Shown here in pieces: positions 11,761 to 23,079 of a stretch of 64,000 nucleotides of DNA. The notes below the pieces were generated by a model. That model did no database searches. It was not told where the DNA came from and worked only from the letters and a program-made list of their open reading frames with translations. The first letter of the stretch is position 1. Each line of letters opens with the position of its first letter. The stretch comes from Epiperipatus broadwayi (taxonomy: Eukaryota > Onychophora > Udeonychophora > Euonychophora > Peripatidae). The DNA lies in assembly GCA_028023455.1 (NCBI GenBank), contig JAQFVV010012420.1, positions 8,013,194 through 8,077,193 of the forward strand, in the 5' to 3' direction. The translations under genes were made by a program, and so were the position numbers.

Positions 11761-12169
11761 AAAACAGGGGTCTTTGCAACTATCAGTTTTCCTCATCTAT
11801 GCACTCTGTTTGCTCCGATGTGCTATTATTTTTGACCAGAGAGTACACTCAGTGAATCAAAAACTATTAGATGTAACTCAGTCTCTCAAAACCAGATACC
11901 AAATTAGCCCCCCTCCACTCCTCACAGACACCTGGGAAATTCTCCAACTCCCATCCTCTGTCACAGGACTCATCCAATGAAATGTTTGCGACCCACGTGA
12001 TCGCTCGCTCGAGACGTGCGCCTCGGACTTGCTATTAGAATTTTCTTAGCCTGGACTACACACCCATTCCCTTTTCATATGTATCCTTCCCTTTTCACCA
12101 TGTTGTTCCTGAACTTCATTTTTCATCTAATCACTTTTTTGTAAACCTTTTTTTAACTTTGTTTTCTTT

Positions 12170-12189
12170 TGATGAATAAACTTTCATCA
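12170..12189 (+). other. Hairpin at the LINE 3' end
   Basis: 'tgatgaa' and 'ttcatca' form a 7-bp stem around a 6-base loop that contains the end of 'aataaa'. It lies about a dozen bases before the terminal A tract. Many LINE reverse transcriptases recognise a 3' stem-loop; that role is inference here. Confidence 0.5.
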
Positions 12190-12200
12190 CTGAGAAAAAA

Positions 12201-12490
12201 AAGACATATTAGAAATAAGGTAGAGTATCTGTATACTAAAACCAAAGTAAATGGAAGCACAGATAATTGGACTTGTATATAATGTTTGTGCTATGAACAG
12301 TTTATCATGCTGGTCATTATTGAAATTGCTTAAAGAAGCTAAAATGGTTTAATTCATTTTATTTTATTATTCTTTACTTTATTTGTAAGTGAATAAACTT
12401 ATTTTATTACTCCAGTTAGTGGTTGTTTTTCATTAATTATTATAGATGCATAAACAGCTGGTAAACATAAATTTTATCCTGTATATAGTG
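12201..12490 (+). repeat. LTR-like repeat, copy 2, second part
   Basis: Resumes the similarity to 3040-3312 that was interrupted at 6498: 'aaaccaaagtaaatgga', 'gaacagtttatcatgc', 'attattctttactttatt' and 'aacataaattttat' appear in order. The first 14 bases are the LINE's target-site duplication. Confidence 0.75.
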
Positions 12491-15400
12491 CATATAATAT
12501 ATACTATTAAATTTGAAATGATCATGTATCATGGTAAACAATATAATAGTATGTGCATGTATATGTATTTAAAGTTTGAAAGGAAAGTAGAAATGAACAC
12601 AAACAAATTTTTTTGTAGAATATATATACTGGAATAATAGATTAATGACTAAATAATAATTTTGATATCTAAAAGTACTATAAATCAAGCATGAAAAAAA
12701 GTCTAATATTTTATCTAATTCTGATTTTGCTAAATAAAAAAGACTAACTTGGTTTCGTTATAAAATTTTGTCTACTTTGACTGTATTAAGCAAGAAATTT
12801 TTTTAAATTAAAGCTAATTAATTTTGATAAATTTAAAGTATTTTTAATAATATATTTTGATTGTAACTAATTTTATAGTTTGTTTTTGTTTGAAGAACTA
12901 AAAAAAATTTTTAGATAAAAATTGGTTTTAATTAATGTGAATCTGTTCTTTTTTATATCAAAATAATAATAATAAAAAACTTACTTGTTATTTTTTTCAA
13001 ATTTCACTATAGACTATAAATAATGGTTTCAAATTAAAGATTATTAGTAAGGTATTAAATTATTAGAATACAGAGAATACTTTAATAGTGTGTTGAAAAC
13101 CAACTCAGTGTTGAACTTTTACAGAAGTAGGTATGCCTTCTATGTGAATTCATAGCCCAATATTGGCTGTGTGTCTGGTGCAATCCAGCAAGTTATAGAA
13201 ACTAAATGAAGTTGAGGACGCAAACACTTACCTGATATTTGCCTATCCTGGACAAGACCCAATGCTTTTTACAATATGAATGGAAATACAGAGGAAAGTC
13301 ACACACACATATATATTGTGAATTATAATTCTAATGAAAAAAAAAATCTATTCCACATTAGTTATTTCACTTAACCTGAATTTTTTTTTAAAATAGAAAT
13401 AAATTTCTACAATAACGATATTTAAACAATATTAAATCAATTACATAATAAAAAATGGATTTCAGAAAACTTTTGTTTAAAAGTTAGAAAATAAAAGTTA
13501 ATATAAAACAATTTTTGAATAAAAGTAAAGTATCAGATCAAAATAAATTAACTTGTGGAAATGCAGAAAACAAAAGCAAAAAAAAATTGAAAATAACTTT
13601 ATTGCTGGTCTTTTAAAACATAGATATTTCTTAACCTAAAAGAGTATATTGTGTAAAAAATAATAATAATTATTATCTAGAGACTTTTAAAGAGACAAAA
13701 TAAGGTTTTTTTATTCTAAAGAAAAAAATACTTGTTTACGATTTAGGAGTGTTAATATGATTTGTAAGATGAAAATATTTAAAATTAATACAAAATATTT
13801 TATATTAGAATAGGCATGTATGTGTGCATTTGTTTTATATGTATTTTTAACATTGAATATAATTATCTTTATTAGTCTATTAAAAATTAGAATATGTTAA
13901 TATTATATTATCATACTGGCATATCTGTGTGCTTATATATACGTGTGTTCTATAAGTTTATGTTAGAAATGTGTAAATTATGTTTTCAATCTATAGACAT
14001 ACTTTTAAATATTTGTAAATCAAAATCAGAATGACGTATTTATACTTATAGAGCACTTAACAGATTTAATTTCATTTTTATTATTTCTAATTAATAAACT
14101 TATTATATTTCAGTGATGTTATTTAATACTAACATAAATTTAAAGTATTATATATCAGTATTTTCTCTTGTTCACAGTCGTCCCTAGAGTCCTTGCATCC
14201 CAAGCTAGTCATGAGCAATAATGGCTAAGGTAACCTTTAATGTTTACTCACTTAATGACTATTATTATGTTGATAGACAGTAAGCATACCAGGTGGTCAC
14301 AAGCATTAATGATGACAGCATATCTAGCAATTTTTTGAGTGTATCAATGTAACTTTAGCACTCAAATAAATGAAAGCATTGGTTAAAAGATAATTAGCCT
14401 ACATTTTATAACAAATCTTCTTTAAATCCAATCACAAACAATGACTGTTGATTAGATTAGTACTGGTGATATTGTTGTTTATAACTTGTTTATTATTTAA
14501 ACAACTGAAATGCTGTCTCTCAGCTCATATTCATTTTATTGATCATAGGATGATGATATTTGCCATTACTCCATGCTTTGTTTTTAATGTATGTGTGTGT
14601 GTATATATATAGATAATAATTGTTATATATATTTTCCCAAATACTTTTTCAGATTTGGCTTTTTTAGAATGTAGCAATAAAATTTTTATTTATTTAAATT
14701 CTTAGAAATAAATGGATATGCTAGATCCATTCCACCATGTACATATTAATTATTAGTAATTTCCATGTAAGTATGAAATTACATTCACAAAATGTTTTAA
14801 AAACATTATAAAAATTTCAGAAACTATTTCTAGGCATGTTCTAAATGATCTAGTCTTCATCAGAACTTTTTTTGTTCAAACAAATTAAAATCTTGGATAA
14901 AGACTATGAGACAATCAAAACTGTTAGTAAAATAAATAAAAAATGTACTGAATTCAAGTACATGGATGTTATTTTTTTGAAGAACTTTAATGTTTTGTTG
15001 AATAAGATACAATAATGCAAAAATAAAAAAGTTTTAATAAGTAAATAAAATATTATGAGAGTTACTGCAAAAGGTAATTGAAACATATATAATTGTGAAG
15101 CACAAGCTATCTGAACAATATTAAACCATTCGATCAGATGGTGAAAGCTAATATTCAAAGAAACATGATACTGTTATTTCAAACCAATCATGGGTTAATG
15201 CAGGAATAATACATCAATAAGAGCATCAAAAACCAGATAGGAAAAATTCTGAAAACCCTTTCAGAATACTTGCTCTCTGAAGATCATAAAGTAGCTAGGG
15301 ACACATAAACCATTATTATTTTTGTTTTTTAACCCCAGTGTATATTTTTAGTTTTCATAATAGTTATCTATAATCTAAGTATAGTGTTCTGTTATACAAA

Positions 15401-15904
15401 CTCAAAATAAACATGGACTTGCATAAGTACAGGCAAATATTCGTTCAACTTATATACAAATGTATTTCCATATATTTAAAATAATACCTTATACTTTCAT
15501 TTAATACTGTTGGCTAAGTATGGTCTAACACTTCAAGCTATATCACGATAGCTTGACTCATGTCCAATATAATGACACTTCCAGCTGCACCAGGGCAGCT
15601 TGTCTTATGTCAGGTTTATTATTTATCAGCTTTCAGTTCATGAACTTCCTTCAGTGCTGTTCAGTATTGAAAATGTGTGTACTGCTGTTCAGCTTTGAGT
15701 TATTTGGTTGTAGTCTCATTTCACCCTCAAAAATATTGCCATTTTATAGTTAGGTCCCCTTCCTTAATGGGAACAGATGGATTTACTCAACATTTTCACC
15801 TACTGACATTTCTGCCATTAATTTCTGTCCATTCATACATTAGTTAGCTGTGATGAATGCTGAATCTGGATATGTCCATTGTTTGAATGTAAGTTGAACC
15901 ATAA
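12491..15904. other. A+T-rich region without recognised genes
   Basis: Mostly low-complexity A+T sequence with homopolymer runs and a short TG/TA microsatellite near 14590. The only stretch of different texture is about 13130-13290, treated among the findings. Short open frames here (for example minus 14904-15158) are hydrophobic and lysine-poor in the way chance frames in such DNA are, and I do not call them genes. Confidence 0.4.
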
Positions 15905-16040
15905 CATATAATCAGACTAATCTGGGGGTATTGGATGAGTAAACACTAGATAGAGAATTTATGCACAAACCTTTATGCAGCCATTGATTACTCTGGCTTG
16001 CACAGGATGGCACTACTGCATAGTGAGTTTTGCCTCTATT
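15905..16040 (-). repeat. Solo fragment of foldback family F2
   Basis: Contains 'ggtattggatgagta', 'cactagata', 'tttatgcacaa' and 'cattgattactctggcttgc', closely matching the right arm of the palindrome at 28860-29632 (29520-29630). Only one arm is present, so this is a truncated copy. Confidence 0.75.
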
Positions 16041-16789
16041 ATATTGCTTACAAATATAATCACATTATGGTATAAAATTTCTGAAATAAAAATAATAAAT
16101 TAATTTAATGTCTCAACACAGAAATTCAGTTTTTCTGAAGATAAACTAAATGATTAAGCAAGATACATACATAAACAAGTGATAAAAATTTGTTTATAAT
16201 TAGTGGTAGCTGCTGCCTTAATTCATTCTAGCATTTCAGCTATAGAACACAATCTTATAATTTAATAAACTCTTCAGATCATTATTATGAATAACAACTA
16301 TGTGCTATTTATTGACTATACATATTCGACTTAAAGAGTTTTTTTCTTTTTCTAATTAATATCTATGAACAGTTGATTTCAGAATTATGAAAATTGTTGT
16401 TAAACATTTAAGAAATACAACATTGACGAAATAATCATAAAATCATCATTTATATATTTATTACTTTACTTACTACAAATGCAGAAACATATTAAGTAAA
16501 AAAATTATGGCCTTTTTTACTTAAATTATTTTTAACTTCGAGAATTTAGTGAGTTATATCTTCTTTAAACGTATAAAAAGAACTTTAGATTATTTGGAAA
16601 CGTTTTAACATTTTATTAATCAATAGTAATAATGAAAAACATGTATATTATTTAATAAGATATATTTACGTTGGTTTTTAATCATAAGTAATGTCTTATT
16701 AAATTAAAAAAAAAAACTGTATTTAAAAAATTTAACCATTATAAAAACAAATTAAGATGACTTAGAATGACTAAATAAAAGCAGAACAC

Positions 16790-17216
16790 AGTCGTCTGTC
16801 TATATGATAAAACGAGTAACTTCCCTTTTCCATGTTTTCAGTTAGTCACTCCCGTAGTGATAGACCGCCATTGTTAAAAAAAAAAAATACCCGGGTAAAT
16901 ACTTCCTGGTAAAGAGTTAAAGATAGATTCTTATTCTTATTAATATATATGTTTTATAAATTAAAAAAAAAAAAAAAATTGAACCAATATATTTAGGTAT
17001 TATTTTTGAATACACATCTTCTCTCCAATTTAACGTTGGAGTAGCAAGGCTCAGCTGATACGGAAGTGTTCTAATCATAACAAACATGGATTCGATCTTT
17101 TGAAGTGATTTTACCGGATTTATGACAAACAATCCATGGTTAAAATTTTTTCTGGTAGGCAAAGGAAGTGATATTTTCATGAAGTTTGCCTGATTTAAAT
17201 AAGTTAGTGTTTCAAG
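16790..17216 (+). promoter_or_regulatory. Promoter-like region upstream of a candidate first exon
   Basis: Less A+T-rich than the surroundings, with several CpGs. 'acggaagtg' at about 17059-17067 resembles an ETS-family site, and 'caagatggctgcc' covering the start codon at 17217 resembles the YY1 element that often spans the initiation codon of housekeeping genes. No TATA box is placed convincingly. The function is inferred from motif resemblance and position only. Confidence 0.4.
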
Positions 17217-17251
17217 ATGGCTGCCAGCTTTGATCCTTATGACAGGAGCAG
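17217..17251 (+). CDS. Candidate first coding exon of an unidentified host gene
   Basis: ATG in strong context (aagATGG) opens 11 codons plus two bases, encoding MAASFDPYDRS and the start of an arginine codon. It ends at a good splice donor (AG|GTTAGT). I do not recognise the protein. The start is chosen because it is the first ATG after the promoter-like region and matches the YY1-like initiation context. If the exon joins 18285-18351, the intron is about 1.03 kb. No further exons could be identified; later ones could be far away because mobile elements fill the following DNA. The whole call is tentative: short exons cannot be proved from sequence alone. Confidence 0.45.
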
Positions 17252-17997
17252 GTTAGTTTTGCAGTTTTCTATTGTTATTATTTCAGTTGTTAAATTCTAA
17301 ATGAAATTTATTAATCGACTTATCATTTGCAATAATATAATTAACAAATTATAATTATATATACTTAGTCATAACTGAAAGCCAAAATATAAACTTAACG
17401 TTAAACAAGTGTTTAGCTATTTGTTCATTAAAAATTTATACCAAATATTGCACAGTTTTATAATTATAGTTAAATATTTTAAGAGAATATAAATGTCAGT
17501 TATTGAAAGATGCATTATTAAAGATTTTAAAGATACTGCATAATTAAAATTGATGGTATTTTACATCAAAATCTTGCTTATTAGAAACGAAAATAATAAA
17601 TACTTATTGTCGCTTTAATAATTGAGATTTTTATTTTTTAAAAATCATCATCAAAATTAAAACATTTCTACAAAACTTTATTACGTATTATATCGTTTGG
17701 TTTAGCCATGTATACCTCCAATTGGTGAAAAATATTTTCACCGTTAATGTCATAATAGTAATTTTATCTATGAAAGACCAAATGTATCCAGTGATTTATT
17801 ACATTATATCAAAAATATATTTTTGTATATCCATGTGTATATGAAGTGATATATAAAAATATTTTTTAAAAAATTTGCAAATATCTTGATAAAAGCATAT
17901 ACTGTATTAAATCTGTGTGTATATTTAAATAAACTGGTACGGTCTTGAATTCTTGGCAAAATAGCCGATTAAAGCATTTATTGTATTCACCATATAT

Positions 17998-18071
17998 GTG
18001 TAAATAGAGCAGTGGTAAAGCGGAAGACTATAGCTAAAGATTTCCTGGATTTATTCCCAGCTGAGTAAGGT
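17998..18071 (+). repeat. Decayed tRNA-derived (SINE-like) sequence
   Basis: 'agagcagtggtaaagcgga' resembles a tRNA D-arm / A box, and about 25 bases on 'ctggatttattcccag' resembles a T-arm with a worn B box. Spacing is like that of a tRNA. The acceptor stem is poor, so this is more likely a SINE head remnant than a functional tRNA. It lies in the putative intron between 17251 and 18285. Confidence 0.4.
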
Positions 18072-18284
18072 TTTAAAAAAATCTGATTGATTATGTTTAA
18101 CCCCATGCTTGAATGCTTAAACGTCATTATCTACTTAGGAACAATTACTCGTGATTATTTTTTATTTATGATGTACGACTAATAATTTAAATATTGTTTG
18201 ATGCAAAATGATACGTTGGTGATTAGTGTTTATCAAGAAGACAAAAAAATAAAATATTCTAATTATGAAGTTATCTTCTTACAG

Positions 18285-18351
18285 GACTAAAAAAAAATAA
18301 AAGTTGATGGAATAGGTTATAGGTCTTATAGATATCCTGATCAAATTACAA
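18285..18351 (+). CDS. Candidate second exon (frame broken at an A tract)
   Basis: Bounded by a pyrimidine-rich acceptor (cttcttacag|G) and a strong donor (A|GTAAGT). Joined to the first exon as it stands, it meets TAA after the A9 run at 18289-18297. With a ten-base run it would read on as KVDGIGYRSYRYPDQIT to the donor. Either the A run is miscounted in the assembly, or this is a non-coding or inactivated segment. I do not recognise the peptide. Confidence 0.35.
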
Positions 18352-18683
18352 GTAAGTTGTTTATTCAATCATATAGTTAGTTTTCATAACATTCAAGCAC
18401 TAGCATGTTGATCCTATAACTTCAAGCATTTTTAAATGCTGTATTTCTTTAGATAAATCATCTTTTTTTTTTACTATGAACAGGTCAACATATCCATAAC
18501 TTAAAAAAGAAGAGAAAGAGCAAAAAACTAGAAATTAGTTTTGCGATGACTATATAATATAAACCAATTACAAATATATTCACATATAGAACATGTTATT
18601 ATTTTTTCTGTTTCCTTACTTTTATAATTTGTCTTAATTTCTGTAGCAGAAAACTTTTGATTTTGATCAAATCATGTTTTTTC

Positions 18684-21480
18684 TTATTCTGAACAAACTT
18701 TCAATATATCCATAACCCCAAAAAAGTTGTTAAAGAGAAAAAAAACTGTTCTAGAAATGAATTTTGTGATGACTATACAAACCAATCTGTGAACTAAATA
18801 CATCCACATATTGACACTTATTATTTTATAATGTCTTGATTTCTCGAGCAAAAAACTTTTCTTTTTGAAATATGTTAACACCCTGTCTAATTGTAGTTCT
18901 CCAATGTATTCTATTCTTTGGCATAATGAAAACAATATTGAATTTCTTAGAATGTCTATGAGATAACCCTTATAGTATATATGAAGTCTGTTCATGGAAA
19001 CCATGCTTAAATTCACCCTAAACCCACTTTTAGGAAGTCTTGCATTATTCATTCATTTTACATGTCCAATCCAACAGTGTAATTTTACAATCTATAGTAT
19101 CACATTTGCAAGTTGAAGAACATTCATTGTTTGGTTTTATGATTTTGCCATTGTGTTTTTAAAATTTTACGAAGCATCTGTAAATTCATTTTTTCTATTC
19201 TATTTAAGTTATGTTGACAGTGATCAAGTTTCACTTCCGTACAATAAACCTAAGTAAAATATCTGCTCTGTATATAGCTAGGTTGCTGTAGTTATTTTTC
19301 TATAATGAAATACTCTTTTAACTTGTTAAAAACAACAATAGCACCACCTTTGTATTTGCAATCAAGATATTTAAACTGATTTGTATTCTGAGGTTGATAA
19401 CCATATATGCTAAAAGTTGCTGAGGATTTTTCGTCTGTCACTTGTTCATAAAGAAATTGAGTTTTTTTAAATAATTAGTAAACCAGTCTTTATATGTTGC
19501 AATTAGAACATTAAGATCTTTCTGTAAATTCCTTTTTGAACTTGCAAAAGTAGTCAATCGGCATACTATGAACCCAGAATCCAAGAATAGTTTTTTTGCT
19601 TTTGACTCAAATTAAAAATTCTACCATGAAATTTATACCATATCTTGATTCCATGCTTTATAAATTATTTCAAAAATCATTCATAAAAATTGAAAACAAT
19701 GTTAGAGCAAATTCAGATCCTTGTTTTAATACTAGTTTTCATATCAAATATCTCAGATTTCCCCCCTATATAGTAATAACATTTCCTATTATTTCATCAC
19801 ATAGAAGTATAATATGAATAAATTTTGGCCAATAACCAACTTATTTCAAACATTTCCATAGAACTCATTTATTTATAATGCCTTGACCAAATCTATAAAA
19901 ACAATATATAAATCATTCCATTGTTTTGGCCTTTTTCTTGCTTTTGCTTGGCATCAAAAATCTTGTCTATAGTGCTTCTGATCGCTGGAGCAAGCTCTTC
20001 AAAAAAGTTCATGAAAGTATCATTGTTATAGTAGATAATAAAAGTGTTCCATGGTAATTCATGTATTCTTTTCTATTCTCTTTGCTTTTAAAAATTGAAA
20101 CAATAAAAAGAATGGTTGTGTATCTATATATTCCTAAAAAGTTCCAGTATTTTTAAAGTTAACATATCATCTTTAATAAATTTTATTACTCATTCATTAG
20201 ACTAGAGATCCAATAATGAATATTTCTGTAATGTAATTTTCACTACAGCATTCTCACACAAAGTAGGGAATCGTTTCTATCTGCTTTTAAGACCTTGTGG
20301 AGAGATGTAATCATAAACACGACCAAAGATATGGGATTATAGATCCTTTTCACATATCTTTGGGCATATTTTATGATTAAATCCCTCCATAAGGTCATAA
20401 AAGTGGATAGAAACTATTCCTTATCTTGTGTGAGGGAGATGTGGTGAAAATTACACTACAGAAATATTATATCATCACCATGTTCTAACACTTCAGCTTT
20501 TTCATGTTTAAGATTACAAAGAGCTGTTTTGACTTTACTAAGCTAGCTATCTTTGTTCACATCTAAATGAGTAGATAAAATAAATATATTAGTTAAAGAT
20601 ATCTGAATTATTGTATTATTATTCAAAAGATGATCAAAATACTGCTTCCCCCTTTTCAAAATATCATTGTTATCATATGAGAGTATCACTACTGGTTTTA
20701 ATTAATTGCGATACTATTTCTTTGTCCGTAGATGACTTTCAATATATCAAAAAAAAAAACCATCTAAAATGATTATTATTAGTGAATGTCTGTATTTTCT
20801 TTGCAGCTTTAATCCACCAATCTTTTTTAAGCTTCTTGTTATCATTGAACTTTTGCCTTCAGGTAATTATGAAGTTCCACACTTAATTTTATTCTGCTTT
20901 GCAGAAAATACTACATGTTTCCTCATATCACTTATTATTGTCAGAAAACCAGTCATGATTTTTCTTTTTAACATAAGAATAGATTTATTTTTATCTATAA
21001 CACACTATTTAAAAGAATTCCATGCTTCAGTAATATCACAGACCTGAAGATTCAAATAAGCAATTTTAGTGCTTGATTGCTGTTGAAATTTAGTAGTATA
21101 GATTTTTAAAAAAAACTAAAATCAATTTTCTTGTGAATGTGATTATAATAATATCCTTTTTAATCCAATTATCATTTTGATCCTGTATTTGTAAGTGCTT
21201 ATAAAGTGTGATTTTTCTTGTATTCTGATTTTTAACTGTAATGTACTCTATGAAATTCTATTATTTTGAGCATGGATGCATCCATTTTCCTTTATAAATT
21301 TTTTTTGACCTAAGCAAAGTGTTTGTGATAGTCAACCCATGTGTTGTGCAAAAATTAAATAATAGCCATGCGAATTTACAGCTCCAATACTATTATTTCC
21401 ATTGACTTTTGGTGAAAGTCTATATCATGTGTATTGAAGTCTCCAACAAAAACAAAAAGTTGATTTTTTAATAGTATTAC
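18684..21480 (-). pseudogene. Antisense LINE relic (family X): endonuclease to C-terminus
   Basis: Read on the minus strand from 21480 downward. Near 21290-21440 a frame has GDFN-like sequence, then FCTTHGLTITNTLL and GKWMHPCSK, matching the APE-type endonuclease of a common metazoan LINE group (form ..A..H.L.ITNT.F......TWMHPRS). At 19990-19560 KIFDAKQKQEKG, YILFIDLVKA, SEIFDMKTSIK and IKIWYKFHGRIFNL match its RT (forms ..RQLQEKC..Q...LY..F.DL.KAFD; F.V..GVKQGC; GI.IRYR.DG.LFNL). Near 19060-18850 WIGHVK and NRIHWRTTIRQGVN match the C-terminal tail (..RW.GHV; DR..WR..I..G). A foldback element at 20170-20469 interrupts it. Frameshifts and stops are frequent. Confidence 0.75.
20170..20469. repeat. 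Foldback element, family F1, inserted in the LINE relic
   Basis: The arms are 20218-20340 and 20345-20469 and are nearly complementary along their length: 'aatatttctgtaatgtaatt' at the left end against 'aattacactacagaaatatt' at the right, with 'tttctatctgcttttaa' against 'gtggatagaaac' further in. An extra 50 bases on the left (from 20170) match the outer part of the larger copy at 30280-31230. It sits between the linker and RT parts of the antisense LINE, so it arrived after that LINE. No coding capacity. Confidence 0.85.
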
Positions 21481-21524
21481 TACCCCCAAAGAATAAAAGC
21501 TTTTTTTTTCTTTCTCTGAATAAA

Positions 21525-22460
21525 TAATAGAATATCACTTGACTTAGACTTATTGATGTTTTAACAGCATGCATTTTTCTTTCACCATCTTACTGTAAAT
21601 TTTAAAAAATAATAGATGCATGCTGATAGTGCTTAATAAATCCCTATCATGTGCTGTCGTACCCAATATTCCCAGACCAATTTCAAGTTTGATTTTCATC
21701 CATAAGGCACTTTAGATTTTGGAACAATACATCTGGAGTTTTAGGATCTAATGCACTTTCCCTCTGGAAGCCATCATGTATCTGTTATACTAACAAGCTA
21801 TCAGCCCAAACTGAATCTGAAATCAGTTCATTTTCTGTTATGGTGTCCTTAGTTTTTAAATATCTATAGACACTTCTAACTTGGTCAAATTTTTTTTATA
21901 AACAATAAAGTATTGTATGACTAGCTTACATTTTGCTGTTTCAGTAGCACACATTTTTCTTTCAATGCCACTTATACTGTAAGTTTAAATAAGTAATAGG
22001 TGCCAGATGATAATGGTTAATAAATCCTATATAAGTTAATCATATACTGTTTTATTAGTTATAATAAATTCTGGTCACATTCTGTGCCTAAAGTACTTGA
22101 AAAACTAAATGCACCATAATATATCGAAACTAAACTGGTTTTAGATCTATATAATTATACAAATAAGTTGGCTAAGATTGAAACATTTATATGTTTTTAA
22201 TTTGGGCTGATAGCTTGATAATATAACAGAGAGGTAAATGATCACTGCCAGAGAGAAAGTGCATTAGATACTAAAGATTCATATGCACTGTTCCAAAATC
22301 CGAAACTCCTCATGAAAGGCATAAGCCTGAAATTAGTCTCGAGATATGGGAAAGGAAGCATAGGATTGTGATTTATCAAGCACTATCATCTGCCATTTAT
22401 TACTTAATAAAGCTTTCAGTAAGTGACATAGAGGTGTTGAAAGAAAAATGTATGCAGTTA
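21525..22460. repeat. Foldback element, family F2, with an extra internal arm copy
   Basis: The left arm (21525-21835) is inversely repeated by the right arm (22150-22460). Landmarks are 'catttttctttca' / 'tgaaagaaaaatg', 'atagtgcttaataaatcc' / 'tttatcaagcactatca', and 'ggatctaatgcactttccct' against its counterpart near 22250. A second partial copy of the left end lies at 21950-22030. The same modules occur at 28860-29632 and 35460-37025. It abuts the endonuclease end of the family X LINE. Confidence 0.8.
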
Positions 22461-22851
22461 AATTTTCTGAATCTAGGATTGGATTGAAAGCACTAATAAA
22501 ATAAACTCTGAAACCATGGTCTCATAGTCTTTTATTGACGCAATGAGGAATTCCAACAGTAGAAGGTATTAAGTTAGACTTACCAATAAATCCAACACTA
22601 TGCATTCTCCTTTCACTGACTGCTCTGTGTTGACAAAAAAACTTATATAGATGCATCTGTTCTATTAAACTTCATTTTTCTAGGAGCCCCTAGCCATCAG
22701 TGCAGCCCTCTGTTTTGATCTTGAACAGTTTGTATAAGTTCACACATTGCGTGTATCTATACATAGAAGAGAATTAGATTTATAATATTTAGCTTTAGTA
22801 TTACCACTGCCTCTTGCTTGATCATTACTATTGATATTATTACTACTATTA

Positions 22852-23079
22852 TTATTTCTTCTGCTGAAATGAGTAATATCCCAGATGCAACAACCTAGCC
22901 AGACTGTGGAAGTCAGGCCATTTTAGAACATTTTTTAGATCTGCTAAGGACTGCCTAAACATACAGTCTTTGCCACCTGAAGCCCCTTTTTCACCGAAAT
23001 CCAGTTCCAAATCAACTAATAGTTGTACTGCTTCAAGCAGGATTGCCAGTCTACTAAGACTGTCGCTATCGTTGTTTTC
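22852..23079 (-). pseudogene. Unidentified antisense reading frame, exon or retrocopy fragment
   Basis: On the minus strand 75 codons are open between an in-frame TAA at 23080-23082 and a TAA at 22852-22854. The frame includes SDSLSRLAILLEAVQLL, then VDLELDFGEKGASGGKDC, and ends LARLLHLGYYSFQQKK. Codon choice and residue mix look like a real soluble protein, unlike the neighbouring A+T-rich frames. A one-base frame change just before the end would continue into an Asn/Ser-rich stretch (22855 down to about 22740). Upstream, 'ttgttttcttttag' near 23101-23114 could be a splice acceptor, but the intervening TAA blocks a simple exon reading. I do not recognise the family. It may be a decayed exon, a processed pseudogene, or part of an unknown element. 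Confidence 0.45.

Larger units (their letters stand above)
6499..12200 (+). mobile_element. Poly(A)-type LINE (non-LTR retrotransposon) inserted in an LTR
   Basis: Boundaries are set by interruption of the LTR-like repeat and by flanking direct repeats: 'aagactaatattagaa' at 6483-6498 and 'aagacatattagaa' at 12201-12214. The element ends in a short A tract (12195-12202). Composition differs from the surroundings, being richer in C and less A+T-rich. In order it holds a low-complexity first reading frame, a CCHC zinc knuckle (about 8020-8110), an endonuclease domain (about 8900-9600), a reverse transcriptase (about 10060-11080) and a C-terminal CX2C...H motif (about 11640-11700). This resembles L1-like LINEs with a gag-like knuckle in ORF1. 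Many frameshifts and stops make it inactive. Total length is about 5.7 kb, close to full size for such elements. Confidence 0.8.

Noticed and set aside
13213-13240. U1 snRNA-like 5' end ('acacttacctg')
   Set aside because: Only the nonamer complementary to splice donors matches; the following bases do not resemble U1 and no Sm site is seen.
16917-17180. Minus-strand frame of 87 codons as a divergent gene
   Set aside because: Its ATG would lie only about 35 bp from the plus-strand start, it ends in an A/T homopolymer, and no donor or known domain was seen. A partial real exon cannot be excluded, but support is too weak.
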